Source: Neelides folsomi
Taxonomy: Eukaryota; Arthropoda; Collembola; Neelipleona; Neelidae
NCBI GenBank assembly: GCA_034687125.1
Contig: JAQGBZ010000049.1
Coordinates: 1 to 64,000 of the forward strand
DNA length: 64,000 nucleotides
Direction of reading: 5' to 3'
Shown: positions 13,201 through 25,549 of the stretch, piece by piece
How the letters are laid out: each line of letters opens with the position of its first letter
How positions within the stretch are numbered: the stretch's first letter is position 1
Notes under the pieces: generated by a model
What the model was told of the DNA's origin: nothing
What the model saw: the letters and a program-made list of their open reading frames with translations, nothing else
The model's database searches: none
Position numbers and translations under genes: made by a program

Positions 13201-16200
13201 GTATTGGTGTGCTAATAGAGGAAATTAATCTATTGGTGTTATATCACAGTCAGCTCTTGCATGAGTTGAGAGAACTTGAGATCAACCAAGGCTTAAATTT
13301 GTAATTCCGCTCTTTTGAAGGTGCATTGGATAGTTAATTGTAAAGGGTTCTTTGTGTTCTTTCCAATTCACTCACTCAATGGGAGTTATGAAATGACCAA
13401 AAAGAAGTTGAGCCATTAATGAGCTAATGTTATGCAGAGGCAGGAATGTCTTCCGCAAGGAAGTCTTGGAGGCTATTACTCACTGTAAGGAAGAAGACTC
13501 CTTGTGTTCGTCTAGTAGCTATAGAGCGTCTGGTTATACATAGATAAAAACACGGCAGTGAGTGCAGCAGGATGTTATAATGGGAATTGAGTTACAAAGT
13601 CAATGTCAAGAAAGGCTAAGGAGAATGATTTGAGAAAGGAAAGGGAAGACTCGAGCTGTGCGGAAATGGAATTGAGAAAAATGTATGGGATGAGGTCGTG
13701 GCCAAGGTCATTGTGCAATAAAAAAAGTACACATTGTTACTCGCCAATATCATTTTTCTCCTTACTAATAAACATTTCTTCCAGGTAGTAAATATTATAT
13801 ACTTATAGGGAAATCCTAATTCCTTATGCTCAGGAATCCCCAATAATAAACTCATTGTAGCTCTATCCGTTTTGCCCCTATGTTTGTGAGGTATTTGTTT
13901 GAGGAAGAGCTGTTGCTCAATAATTATTCAACACTGCATAAATGGCACATAATAGCAAACAGAGCCCTCCTAATCTCTATACCGGGTGGTGCTCATAATA
14001 TAATGGATGGACTCCTTCCTCACTTCCGTATTCAGATGGCTCCTGAAAGAGAACTTTGCGAACTCCGAAGGTCATCTCAGATCAACACTTCCATTTTACA
14101 TCACATTCAATAGAGAGGATTATGAGAGATATGTATTTATGTACGTTCAACACTTATTACGTAGTTACATGTGGCGTATACATTTCCATGATACCATGAA
14201 GGAAGCGGTCCGAAAGTATTATATGTGAATGAGGGGAGATAGCGATAGAGAGAGATTGGGGTTCTAAGAGGAAGAAGAGAAGGACGATGGAAACGGCATT
14301 GAGGCCTTCGTCAGGCCCAATTCAGCTCCCATTGTCAATTTTTATTTTGATTATTGGAAGACCTCGGTCGGGGAAAGCTCCAACGACCGGACGAGTCTTA
14401 AAGGAGAGAAAGGAGTGGGAGCTGGACGGGTTCGGTGGACTCATCAACTTAAATGCGTGTTAGGCAAGAGGTCGGGGAGAGAGCGAGCGAGAGGGGGATG
14501 GCTCGCATTATGCAATGAATCAAAGGACTTACGTAATCAAGGTGACCTACGAATCGGGGTTTTCGGCCGAGTGAGTGAGGAGATATACAAAGTATATTTC
14601 AAATTGGCGAGTGGGAATGAGAGGGGAGTCATATCCAGAGGACGGAGTGCTTGACACTTTATTCAAACAACTCCTTTGGATGAAAGCGCAAGCGTTTGGC
14701 ACTGGACTCTGTTTATTTTCCCCTCCATCGGACCCATTGAAGTCCCATTCCTTGTAACATCTCAATAATCCCCCATTAGTGTCATTAGCGGTTCAAAGGA
14801 TGTTCCTCGGCCACTCTCACTCCAAGGAGGGTTTGCCACTTGGAGTTTTTCCTCCTCCTTTCCCAACACGCTTCTGAGATGTAAAGGGCCAACCGGCTTG
14901 TCTCAATTCCTAAGACGCGTACTACATCACCCAATTGTCAACCTCATTACCCCTTCGTTTCTCACTCGCTAAGTTTCTCCTCGTCCTCCTCAACATGCAT
15001 TTTTTGAGCTACATGTAAGTGGACATTTATATCAAGTATCTAACTAATCCTAAGTTGATGTATTAACTACTATTTTCATATTCACTTCCACCCATTTCAA
15101 CCTTGGTATTTATAAACTTTTGAGGGACAAGAAAACCCAAACATTAAATATTTATTTATTTTTCCTTTCATTATAACTTTATGTGCTCAGCGTTCCACTT
15201 GGATTAAGAATAAGAAATGTTTTAATACAAATAGCAAATATTATTTTGCATGGGTCTTATTAAGTTTGCGAAACTATCATTGCAATATTTCAAAAAGAAA
15301 TTGCTTTATCTTTCAAAATACAAACATTTGGGAAAATGCACATTGAGCATATATGAATAATTGATCAACCAATTTTTCAAGTTCACTCGTTGGAAAAAAT
15401 GAGTGAGTTGGAGAATTAAAATTCCATTTTATTTGTCCCGTATCACGCAATTGACTGTGGATGAGAAAGAGAGATGAAACTTGGAGTATTGCTTACAATT
15501 AGAGTTTCTTTCCGAGAATGTCATTACTCTTTCCAATTTCCACTTTTCAAGGTTAGATTATTTATTGAGCTGTTGAGATCCGAGTTTAACTACATAGATG
15601 CATTAAGCAATGTCGCAGTGCTCAATGCTCTCACTTCTCTCCGTAATAATCCAATTCTTTAGCTTTTGCATTTAGGCACAAAAGTTACATTCTACCCCAA
15701 TTGAGAAATATATTCCAAAGATTTAGATTCAACATTAAGTATAGGAACGGGATGATGTTATTCCTGGTTATACTTTAATTATGTAAGGTACGTGGCATCA
15801 GGGCTTTATCAACGGCATTTTCCTATCAGAGTCATTCAATTTAAGTGCATTTAACACATGTACATACATAGTAGAGGTATTCTAGTGAAATCGCTTCCCA
15901 TTTAATTCAAATTAAATACCTAAGTATTAAATCATATGATTAAAAATAGGATTATTGGAACACTTACATTTTGGTACATTTACATTCGACTGACAAAGAA
16001 GGATTAGAGACTTACCTATAGATCTATATATAGTAAATATGTAGTACATTGTCATTAGATGTTTATATTTGCTCTTTAGTAATGTGTCAACTTTCGCCGC
16101 TATGCTGGTGAATAGATTAGATGTCATTATAATGTTAATTTGTTAAATATAAAAACAAACCTTTACCATTATCATTTTACATTGACAATGAGAGCATGTT

Positions 16201-18623
16201 TATTTTATGTGCAATTCATGTCTACACTATAAGTAAAAAATGCGCAGTGTTTAAATACAGATAACTTCTACAATATACATATACTACAGATATTTGTCTC
16301 TGTATTGAAATTTTGAATTTGATCAGTCAACAAGTCAACCATTAAATGTATGGACAATTAAACGAATTAGCAAGAAAATTATCAATAACCTCTAATATTG
16401 TAAAAATGCCTAACCTAGTATCTGTTTGTATGTATTATTCAATAAAGGTCATACATAATACATACTAATATAAATATAAGTATGATGTAAAATCAGAGTC
16501 AGATTCAACTAGATATTTTCAAAATGCTTTGTAATCTGTAGTAACGTAATAAGTAACAAGTATCTCATGCTAATAGTAATTATCACTATCAATATTATTT
16601 CATTTATTAATCTAATAAATTGCTTCATCAGCATTTTCGCAATTTATAATAATCATGTATTATACATATTTAGTTACATGTAATTCGCACTGAAAATTAT
16701 GTAATTGTATCCATATTTAATAATAATATTCACTTGTATCGCTCAGTAGTTTATCAACTTGGCGCTAATCTTATTAAAACCTCATTATTATCGATAATAA
16801 TGACATCTATTAAAAGTATAGCATTTTTATATAATTATTATTTCAAACCTATTATAAATTATAAATATACCATATATTTAAGCACAATAAAATTTAATCG
16901 TTTTATTGAAATAATATATATAAATATTATATATTTATGAGCTTGTCTAGCCTATAAGATTATGATATTAGAGCTAAAAAATTATCAATTCTTGAATTAC
17001 TAAACTTAATAAATACTATTAAGGTAAAGTAAGTCTATTAATAATCTCACCAAATTCCAAACAAATATTACTTACATATTTTATTTTATTGCACATAAGA
17101 ACAACAAACTTAAAATGAATAATATATACATTAATAATTATTACTATTTAAAAACTATATGTAAATAATAGTGTTTATAATAGTGTTTTCTTACATATAC
17201 AAATTAGAATGCCACAATTACATATATAAATAATTAAGTAATTCTAAAATTCAAGCGTAGTGTAAAAATGCACAGTTTAATTTTTGAAGTAATAAAGATT
17301 CATTAAGAAACAATGAAATTCAGTATAATTTCAGTAGAAATCGTGATTTATAAGTAGAACTATTAAAATATAACGTTATTTGACCATGAACCTTTTAAAA
17401 AGTAAATGAAATACCCTTTATGTTATACAGTATTCAGATAGTTTTTCACTATTTAATTATTTCTAATATGACAACTCATTTCACCTCAATCTACCATACA
17501 TACACACAATAACACATACAACACAACTACAGATACAACCTAAATATTATACAAAGCAAATGTAATGTTTATTTATTTATTAGTAAACATAATATTGTAA
17601 AATAATTTTAGGATCATTAAGGTTACGACAAGTCCAATGTCTTCAAATATTGATAAGGGTTTTTTCAGCAAAAGTTTAATATCTTCTTGATTATTTAAAT
17701 TATCTTTAAGTCTTCCTATGATTCTAATTTGAACTATTTATAGTATGAATGAGGATTATATCAGTAGTATTTGTATTTAGTGTATATGACACAAAATCTT
17801 ATCAGACAAGGATAACTATTACATATACAATACAATATAATATATAATATAATAAATAATTAATTAAGACACCATAAAGTTTAAATACATGCCCACAATA
17901 TTTTTCCACTCACAAGAAAGATAAAACTATAATAATAAAATTCATATACTGTAAGTAAAGCTACATAAGTAATTATGTAAAGATGTATTACATTTTAAAT
18001 GAGAAATGAGTGATCATTACGAAGTGCTGTATTTTATAAGGAATTCAGACGTTATTTTATTATACACCTTACTAATGGCGTGTAAAACATACAATTATTT
18101 AGTACATAGAGCACCCCTAACACATGTATTCATATTTTATTATCGTATATTCTTTAATTCAAGTTATTGTCAAATATTACAAGTAGTTGAGACAAATATA
18201 ACAATAATGGAGCAACAAATGAGGATTGTTTACTTTATTAAAATAAATGGGCATAAGTAAATACTTTTCAAAAATAGTAAACTGACAAGTACCGAAATGT
18301 GACTGAGAATGAAAATAATAATTAATAATAAAACTAGTTAGTGCACACGTGGACCCTTTTTAGAAAACGTATCAAGGATTCAATCAATTACATTTGATTG
18401 AACTCGTGGTTTGGGAAATGCTTGGCTTCATTTCTTTATAAACATTAAAAAGTTAAATTATTCAAATATTATGAACTCGTGTCGTGTTTCAACTTTGCTT
18501 TCTCCAATGCTTCCTTTATTGTTAGAATTGCCCAGAGTCAACATTGAACTCACGTGTTTCCTATATTCTCAACTAACCTTAATAGCATTGACACAATTAT
18601 TAACCAAAATGTCATTTATTTAG
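10258..18623 (+). other. Region upstream of the vri coding exon (putative 8.4-kb intron)
   Basis: No gene is recognised. The first half alternates GC-richer, purine-rich blocks (about 11500-14900) with AT-rich DNA; 15000-18400 is very AT-rich. Open frames of 60-96 codons in the GC-richer part show no family resemblance and overlap frames on the other strand. A short frame ending at a donor-like GTAAGG near 13490 is too weak to call. Confidence 0.5.
18346..18556 (+). promoter_or_regulatory. Two CACGTG E-boxes and a TATAAA box upstream of vri
   Basis: CACGTG at 18346-18351 and 18551-18556 flank TATAAA at 18437-18442, all within 300 bases of the vri start codon. CLOCK/CYCLE activates vrille through CACGTG E-boxes in Drosophila, so this may be an internal promoter serving the large coding exon. 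A hexamer of this kind is expected several times per window by chance, so the evidence is position plus known biology. Confidence 0.4.
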
Positions 18624-18643
18624 ATTCGCACATTAGACGTCAA

Positions 18644-20131
18644 ATGATGGTGAACCGAAGTCAAGATTCTCCACACAACGACGATTCCTGTGGTCCTCCA
18701 CTTCCCCCAAACAACATGATGGGGCCGAACGGAGGACTTCAAGGATCAGCCCGCGGAACTCCGATATTTCCGAACCAAGGTCCACAGTCCCCTGGACCAT
18801 TTCCCCTCCAAGTGGCCTTCGACCTCACCAACAACATGAAGCGAAAGGACATTTTCAATCAGAGAAAGCAGAGGGAATTCATTCCAGACAACAAGAAAGA
18901 CGACAGTTACTGGGATCGGCGTCGACGCAACAACGAGGCAGCAAAGAGATCCCGTGAAAAGCGTCGCTTCAACGACATGATCCTCGAACAGCGCGTAATT
19001 GAACTTACAAAAGAGAATCACATCTTGAAGGCCCAGCTCATCGCTGTGAAGGACAAGTTCGGGATCAACAGCGACACGCTGATCAGTCTCGAGCAAGTGC
19101 TGGCCACGCTGCCGTCAAACGATCAAGTTCTGAGCCTCACCAAGCGCCCCAAGGTCTTTCCATCATCCTTGAAGGGGTCTCTGGGCAGCGGGTTCCAATC
19201 GCCGCCTTCGAGCGAGGGCAGCGGACGTGAGCGCGAAGTGGACGAAGAGGGCCCACCCTGTTACTCACATCTTGACGAGCGAAGCCGCAGCCCGATGCAT
19301 CATCACTTGGTTGGCCACTTGAGCCACCCATCACTCCATGCCCCTCACATCGAGATCGAGAAGGGCGGAGGCGGGGACCACCACGGGATGTACAATTCAT
19401 TCGGAGAGGACTATTCTCCCCGCTCTGCGCCCATCCATGCAGAGAATCTGAGCAGCAGCCGGAGCAGCTTGTCCCCATCGGAGAACATCCTCAATCTCAG
19501 CATCGCCTGCAACACCTCTCTTGAGGCCATGGACGAGAACAACTCGGACTCAGACGACCATTGCGAAGGGACCGTGCGAAAGAAGGTTTCTTTCGAGGAC
19601 GTAAAGGAGGCCAAGAAGAGCTCCAACGGGGGGCAGAAAAACTCCCATGGGGCTGCGAACAACAATCACAATCTGCCCCACAAGCTCAGACACAAGAGCC
19701 ACTTGGGCGAGAAGGAAATGCCGGCGTACCCGTACGTGGGACTTAAGACGGAGTCCCAGGCCCATTCGCCCTGTGCCCATTGGGACCACGATGAGTCGAC
19801 GAACAGCGGGTCGGGGAGTTCGGACGAGCGGGACTCGGGGATCTCGATCAACGGGGAGAGCCCCAAGTTTGGTGGACGACAGCCGAGCCCTTTGTCTGCT
19901 TACAAGAAGGGCCAAGGAGCCAATTTGGACTCGGACACTCCGACGCAGAGAAAGCGGGCCAAGAAACGCTTCGTGGATGACTCTCTTTTGGAGACGGAGA
20001 ATTGCCAACTCAAGTCCGAGTTGGCCCGTCTCGCCACTGAAGTGGCTTGTTTGAAGCGAAGCTTCCTTGTGAAGAAACCTTCGGGTGCCCAGGACCCGGA
20101 CGATGAAAACTCCTGCGACTCATCTACTTAA
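18644..20131 (+). CDS. vri: Vrille / NFIL3-type bZIP transcription factor
   Basis: Nuclear basic leucine-zipper repressor of the NFIL3/E4BP4 family; in Drosophila VRILLE closes the second clock loop by repressing Clock. One exon codes 495 residues from ATG 18644 (MMVNRS) to TAA 20129-20131. The bZIP lies at about residues 84-140: KKDDSYWDRRRRNNEAAKRS is the NFIL3-type basic region, followed by REKRRFNDMILEQRVIELTK and ENHILKAQL. The stretch after the zipper, SLEQVLATLPSNDQVL, is typical of vrille rather than vertebrate NFIL3. The middle is low-complexity, rich in His, Ser and Gly. A second heptad segment, ETENCQLKSELARLATEVAC, sits near the C-terminus (about 447-476). An acceptor at 18622-18623 shows a 5' exon exists; the reading frame is open back to 18554, so a longer N-terminus is possible. 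The exon is much GC-richer than its flanks and has long open frames on the other strand, which are composition shadows. Confidence 0.93.
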   Translation: MMVNRSQDSPHNDDSCGPPLPPNNMMGPNGGLQGSARGTPIFPNQGPQSPGPFPLQVAFDLTNNMKRKDIFNQRKQREFIPDNKKDDSYWDRRRRNNEAAKRSREKRRFNDMILEQRVIELTKENHILKAQLIAVKDKFGINSDTLISLEQVLATLPSNDQVLSLTKRPKVFPSSLKGSLGSGFQSPPSSEGSGREREVDEEGPPCYSHLDERSRSPMHHHLVGHLSHPSLHAPHIEIEKGGGGDHHGMYNSFGEDYSPRSAPIHAENLSSSRSSLSPSENILNLSIACNTSLEAMDENNSDSDDHCEGTVRKKVSFEDVKEAKKSSNGGQKNSHGAANNNHNLPHKLRHKSHLGEKEMPAYPYVGLKTESQAHSPCAHWDHDESTNSGSGSSDERDSGISINGESPKFGGRQPSPLSAYKKGQGANLDSDTPTQRKRAKKRFVDDSLLETENCQLKSELARLATEVACLKRSFLVKKPSGAQDPDDENSCDSST

Positions 20132-22229
20132 ACCCTACCACTCTCCATGATGTTTCTGAATTAAACAAGCGATCTCCGTGTATAATTACAGTTTCTCCTT
20201 CACCTCTGGGAAACTGCGGTCCCAAACATCTCTACTTACTTTTCCACTATTTATGCTGGATTCATCGGTCTATGGGCTTTTTCGTCCTGGGTCGAAACGT
20301 TGCTGAGAAAAGAACCACATCGCAATTTCCTACAATAAGATGAAGGATCTGTCACTCAATCAACTGAAAATGGTGCTAATTGTTGGAATGAAGGAACTGG
20401 ATGGGTTTCTTCACCTGGACAAGATCTTGCAACGTTTTAAAATCCTGTCAAATGTTCGGATGCCCAATCCTGGGTGACACACTGTAATCATTTCCTATTG
20501 CCTTTGCTAATTCAAACACATACATTTAAGTTATATATCAAACATTAGAGTATTTTATAAGACTTGACCCAAATAAATATTGACGTGTGTAAATTATTAC
20601 TCCTCTCCTCTAATAAGAGTGAAATTCTTATGTAGTATCAAATTTGTACCTATGAATATTTATATCAAAGTATACATATATTCTATAATATCAACTTTTA
20701 ATATTGTTTTATATAAAAGTAAAAATACGCAGTATTTTATGTATGTTAAACTCTTCATACTAATTCTTTTTACATTTAGACCAATTTATTAAATTTAATT
20801 TATCAACACAACTACAGGATTTGTATTTAAAATAATAAAGATGCGTGAAGAATTTATGTAATATGATATTTAAAGTTATAAATATAGTAAATTATAGACA
20901 TTTATAATATTTTCAATCATATTTATTTCTAGCTTCGCTGTAGATTAAATTATAAAATTAGAGTATTTACCATTTGTTGTAAACTTAATGAAATGACTGT
21001 AGTGATTTTAGGTCTATTTATTAGTAAATTGTTTAAGGAATACAATTGTAGTTAATATTTATAACTGCGTATTTAGTTGTAATTTTTTTATGTTATAGAG
21101 TAATAATTGCTACATAATATATATTATATAAATATATCTTATATTTGTTACTGTATTTTACAAAGTTTCTTACACGTCTAGTAATTAAATATTTAGCTTC
21201 TAACTTTAAATATTTCTCTTAATATATTTATTTAATTTTCCCACCTTTAACTTCTCTTGACTGAATTGTTTTCTATGAATTCATTTAACCAACTTCTCCT
21301 TCCTACTCTACTCATTAATTTTCAAAGTCAATCCTCCGAGCTGTGCTAAACACAAAAGATAATCATTATTGCTTATAATATAGCATATTGACCAATGTAC
21401 CTTTCTTATTCATCAATCACGTACTTACTTTATGTGTCATGTACTGTATGTGTCCGTGTAGAGTAATGATTTAAACCGCGTAATGAAAGTTGCTTCTATT
21501 CAATTTCTTAATGTTGGTACTCCTCACTATTAATTTTAGCAAATCTATATTTTATAAGTCAAATCTCCAAGATATATCTTTTTAACAATTACTTTCAATT
21601 TCGCTACTTGGTATAATGTAACAATGTGTAATAAGTAAGATGTCAGTCGCGAATTGAAGACATGTGCTGATTAATAGATAATAATATTACGTCAATATTA
21701 AAAATATAAGAGAATGTTGGATAACGTGAAAACTAATAAAAAAACTTCGTTTCGTAGTCGAAAAAGTGACCTTTGGATTTCTCGGTGATTACTTTGTTAG
21801 TTTTTAGATTTAATTAATTATATATAAATTTAATACATCGTTTATTAAGTACTTTAAGTACCTTATACAGTTTTAAGTGCTTGTTATATTTTTACTAAAT
21901 TATTATTATTTTTAAGGTAAAGTTTATGAATAATTTTCTATCGTGAATCAATTTTGGATTTCGTCCATTGTATCACTAATTTAATTATGTAAACAAATAC
22001 AATCATAATTTATATATTCTAATATTGAATGAGCATTTGCATAAAATATGTAATATATGTATCTGTATACTTATGTATTGTGCGTATATTTAGTATGTGT
22101 CCTGACACGTTTATTCCTTGTTTAACATTATTTCGTTTGAATAAATGTCCTTTTATCTATAACTCTAATTTTTGACAATTATTTCATACTCATACTGGTA
22201 CGCTAGATGTTTGATATACACATAATATT

Positions 22230-22231
<2 letters not shown>
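20132..22231 (+). other. vri 3' untranslated region and AT-rich flank
   Basis: GC content falls sharply about 350 bases after the stop. AATAAA signals occur at 20572-20577, near 20833 and near 22139, so the end of the transcript is uncertain. No further exon is seen. Confidence 0.6.

Positions 22232-22262
<31 letters not shown>
22232..22262. repeat. (TA)n microsatellite
   Basis: An uninterrupted run of about 15 TA units, the longest simple repeat noticed in the window. Confidence 0.95.
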
Positions 22263-22267
<5 letters not shown>

Positions 22268-23440
22268 TAATTGTATATACGCGTTTCTTTAAAATATTTA
22301 TATTGAAAAAAAAATTAAAAATAAAAAAGTTAAAAAATTAGAAGACACATCACATTATGATTTTATGATCATTACTCATTTGTATTCAATTCAATTAATA
22401 TCGCAAGAGCCCAGATGAATTGAACTTCAGTATATTTATATAACTAATAATACAAATAGTATAAGTTAACAAATATGTACTTAAATGCATTGTTATACAC
22501 ATGTTGTATAATTGTACTTGATATTAAAAACAATACTCAAAACATCATTATCTTCTCTGTAAAATATATAATTTCCCTTTGTTTACAGCAATTAAACAAA
22601 ATTGAAACTCACTTTGAAGTCTCATCGAAAGAGAGCAGCAAAGTGTAAAAAGCAAGTGCCTTTGCTTTCCTCATTTCTCTTTCCAGATTTGTATTCACTA
22701 ACTCATATACCTAGTTACATTAAGTACCGGTATAGCTTCTAGTTTCATACTTACCCCAAGATGTATCCATGCATCTTGTAGTAATAGTAAGTACAATTAC
22801 TTACATTACATTTAGTTACAATACTTAGTTTTTTATTCATATTATTTGCATTTATCTACAAACTATTACAATGTAATTACTATTTAATAATTTCTTAAAT
22901 TGATTTCCAATGTCATCGTTATCCATATCCATAATGAATACTCATATGAATTTGTAATATAAAATGCTTACATAAATATCTTTTCATAAAGTAGGTATTA
23001 TTGTATTCACTTGAATGCCACCTGTACTATATGAGTTATTGGAAACGATAATAGCGAATCTACACATATATAAAAGTAACCTCTGAACCTTTGGTAATTT
23101 TTCACATTTGAATGGGTCATTCATGAATGATGATTATTATGATGCTTCTTATGTATCATTTTGACTCTCAACCTTTTGAAGCAAAAACTTATCAGCATAG
23201 CAGGTTTGTAAAAATGGTATACTTGCTATGTAGTAGGGCGAAGAGCATGATTTTTAAGTGCAACGAGAGGGTTTCACTTTTTGGAACCATAAAGCGCATT
23301 TGGTAAAGCAAATGTTGATTGTCTCCCAATTAGAAAGATTCCTTAATGAAATGAAATTTACCTGGAACGGTTGGTTCATAAGTCATGGTGTATTCCCTTG
23401 GCCAGTATTTATTATACACGAGCGTTGAAAATGTGTTTGG
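22263..23440. other. AT-rich intergenic DNA between vri and Wnt16
   Basis: Nothing beyond short chance reading frames is seen. It ends just before a sharp rise in GC content. Confidence 0.6.
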
Positions 23441-25549
23441 GGTGTTTATGAGGGGGGGGGGGAGAGGGCTCATGGAGGTTGAGTCAAATTTAAAATGACA
23501 AATGAAGAGGCCAGGGATTCATGTTCTCTTCGATTTTAATTGCGAGGCAGGAGAGGGTGAGTGAAGGGGGACAAAGGGCCCCGAGGGCATCAAAGTGCGG
23601 GAGGGTGACTGAGACCCTCGCCGCCCAATGGAGAGGAAAGTCCAGTTATGTAGCCTAGCTAGGGGTGCTTTCTTAGATCTTGTTAGACAACATCCAACAT
23701 TAATCCTTTGCCCACCCAAAGAGTCTGTCATTCTCTGGTGGAAAACCTTACTATCACCTTTCGAGGAGAGGCGAGAAAGGAACCCTCGACCCATCCCACC
23801 CTGAACATAAAAACGTTCTTATGGAGATTTACGGAGCTCCTACGTCCATCTCGCCCCCATCAACGGGGCATAACCGCTGCGGCCGACCAGCCGAGATGAG
23901 CCTTAATGCTCTGCCTCCTGACTGTCCGCAGTCGGGCTCCGACTCCCACCTCTCCGCAGTGGAGAAACCACAGGTGTGGGCAATTAGCTCTCGACCTCCG
24001 CTGCCAACACTTCCACTTGGGTCCAAATATAGGACGCCCTTGACCTCCTCCGAACCCAGTCGGGGTCGAGGAGGTCGCATGATTTCGCTTTCCATTCTTC
24101 CTAATTGAGCGGGTCGGATTGGAAATGCATTGTGAGGAGGCCTGGAGTTGAAGGATCATAACTCAGGAGTCTTTCCTCAAATCGAGGGTGTGAAAATATT
24201 AATGATTTCTCCGCTTAGGACTTGTTTTGACTCCCTCTCCCCTTGATTCCCCTTATTAGAGGAGGGAAGGAAGGGATGATGACCGATTAAAAGGCTCATT
24301 TTGGGTGAAGGCGAAAAGGACCGCCCCTGGGACCCTCGTCTTCAAACGAATTGAATCGGAGAGAGTGAGGCGTCGTTGAGAAGGGGTTTCCTCGTTTTCT
24401 TTCTAACCTCGCTTCCTTCCCCGAGCCAATTCCGGGAAACTTACGGGGATTTAGTTTGACACATTGGAATTAGTCTCTCCTCTTCCGATTCCTGTTTCCT
24501 CAGTGGGGGAGACCTTTGTTTCACCACACGGGCGCACCCCGACTCAAATAAGATAATATATTTCCCAAATTCTCTGGATTATTTCTTAGCCTCCCAATTG
24601 TGTCTGTTTCTATCATGTTCCCTTCGGGCGGATCCCCAATTTCTCAAGTGGGCTCGGGGCGGGGGCTCACCAGTGAGGCTCTCCCAGTTAATCTCCGTCC
24701 GCTCTTTTATTGCGGGAACGAGTGCGGAGGTTTGCTCTGCTCCACCGGCCAGAATTAATTCGATTGGAGGAAAATGGAATGTCGATTAAGGTCTCTGTCG
24801 GCGGACGGAGAGCTAAATAAAACCTGGGAACTCCCTACGCAATCATGTGGAGTGGGAGGGAGTGCGGAGAGCGAGGACACAAGATATTGGTTTCGGCATA
24901 ATATATGCAGCACATTTACGGGAACTTGGCGGAAGCGTCAGCTGCAGGACTCGCCCGCCGCTCCGAGTCCTCCTCACGTCCATGATGAATGATGTCCTTC
25001 GATCTGGAAGGAGTGGATGGCTCTTTTTTTCTCGGACCGATCACCCAGAACCTGTCTGGAACAATCGGGGGAAGATACGGAAGAATTCGAAGGGCTTCCT
25101 GGGAAGGTGGTGAACCTCCAGCTCCCATCCAGCCCGTCCCAGGGCACAAAGTAGTGAGGAATGCCAGAGACCCGATCCCGATAGATACTGATACATCAGT
25201 AATGGGGCTCACCGGAGATTGGCCATTCAGAGAGGGATTGATGGACACACGGCGGCGACTGAGGGACGCGGGTGAATCCCTCAGAGTCGCAGTGAGCGGG
25301 AGGGAGATCGGGAAGCCGAGGAAAGACGAGGGCGAATGGGGAGTTCCACCATGCGGCGAGAAACCAATGGTGAGGGTTGAGCATGAACCATCCTCGCCGT
25401 CCTAAGCCTCTCTCGGTGGACAAGGCTCGTAGTCTCTTTTTAGACGACCTCCGCCACGGTCGTGCCACTCGTGCTCGCTCCCTGGTCTCCCTATGGCCCC
25501 CCCTTGACCTCCCTCCTACTTCCCATGTGCTGAAGGAAAATTGTTGACA
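23441..25549 (+). promoter_or_regulatory. GC-rich block directly upstream of Wnt16
   Basis: About 2.1 kb of GC-rich DNA running up to the Wnt16 start codon, probably its promoter and 5' untranslated region. It begins with a run of ten or more G (about 23452-23461). Frames of up to 138 codons on both strands overlap one another and show no family match, as expected where stop codons are rare. No TATA box or start element is convincing. Confidence 0.4.

Noticed and set aside
13440-13494. A short frame MQRQECLPQGSLGGYYS ending at a GTAAGG donor, as a possible alternative vri exon
   Set aside because: It ends in phase 2, which does not match the phase needed at 18624.
18746-20054. Several long frames on the minus strand and in other + frames across the vri exon (up to 152 codons)
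   Set aside because: They arise because the exon is GC-rich and stops are rare; the + strand bZIP frame explains the sequence fully.
23829-25468. Overlapping frames of 84-138 codons upstream of Wnt16
   Set aside because: They overlap on both strands, lack family motifs or splice structure, and fit GC-rich noncoding DNA.
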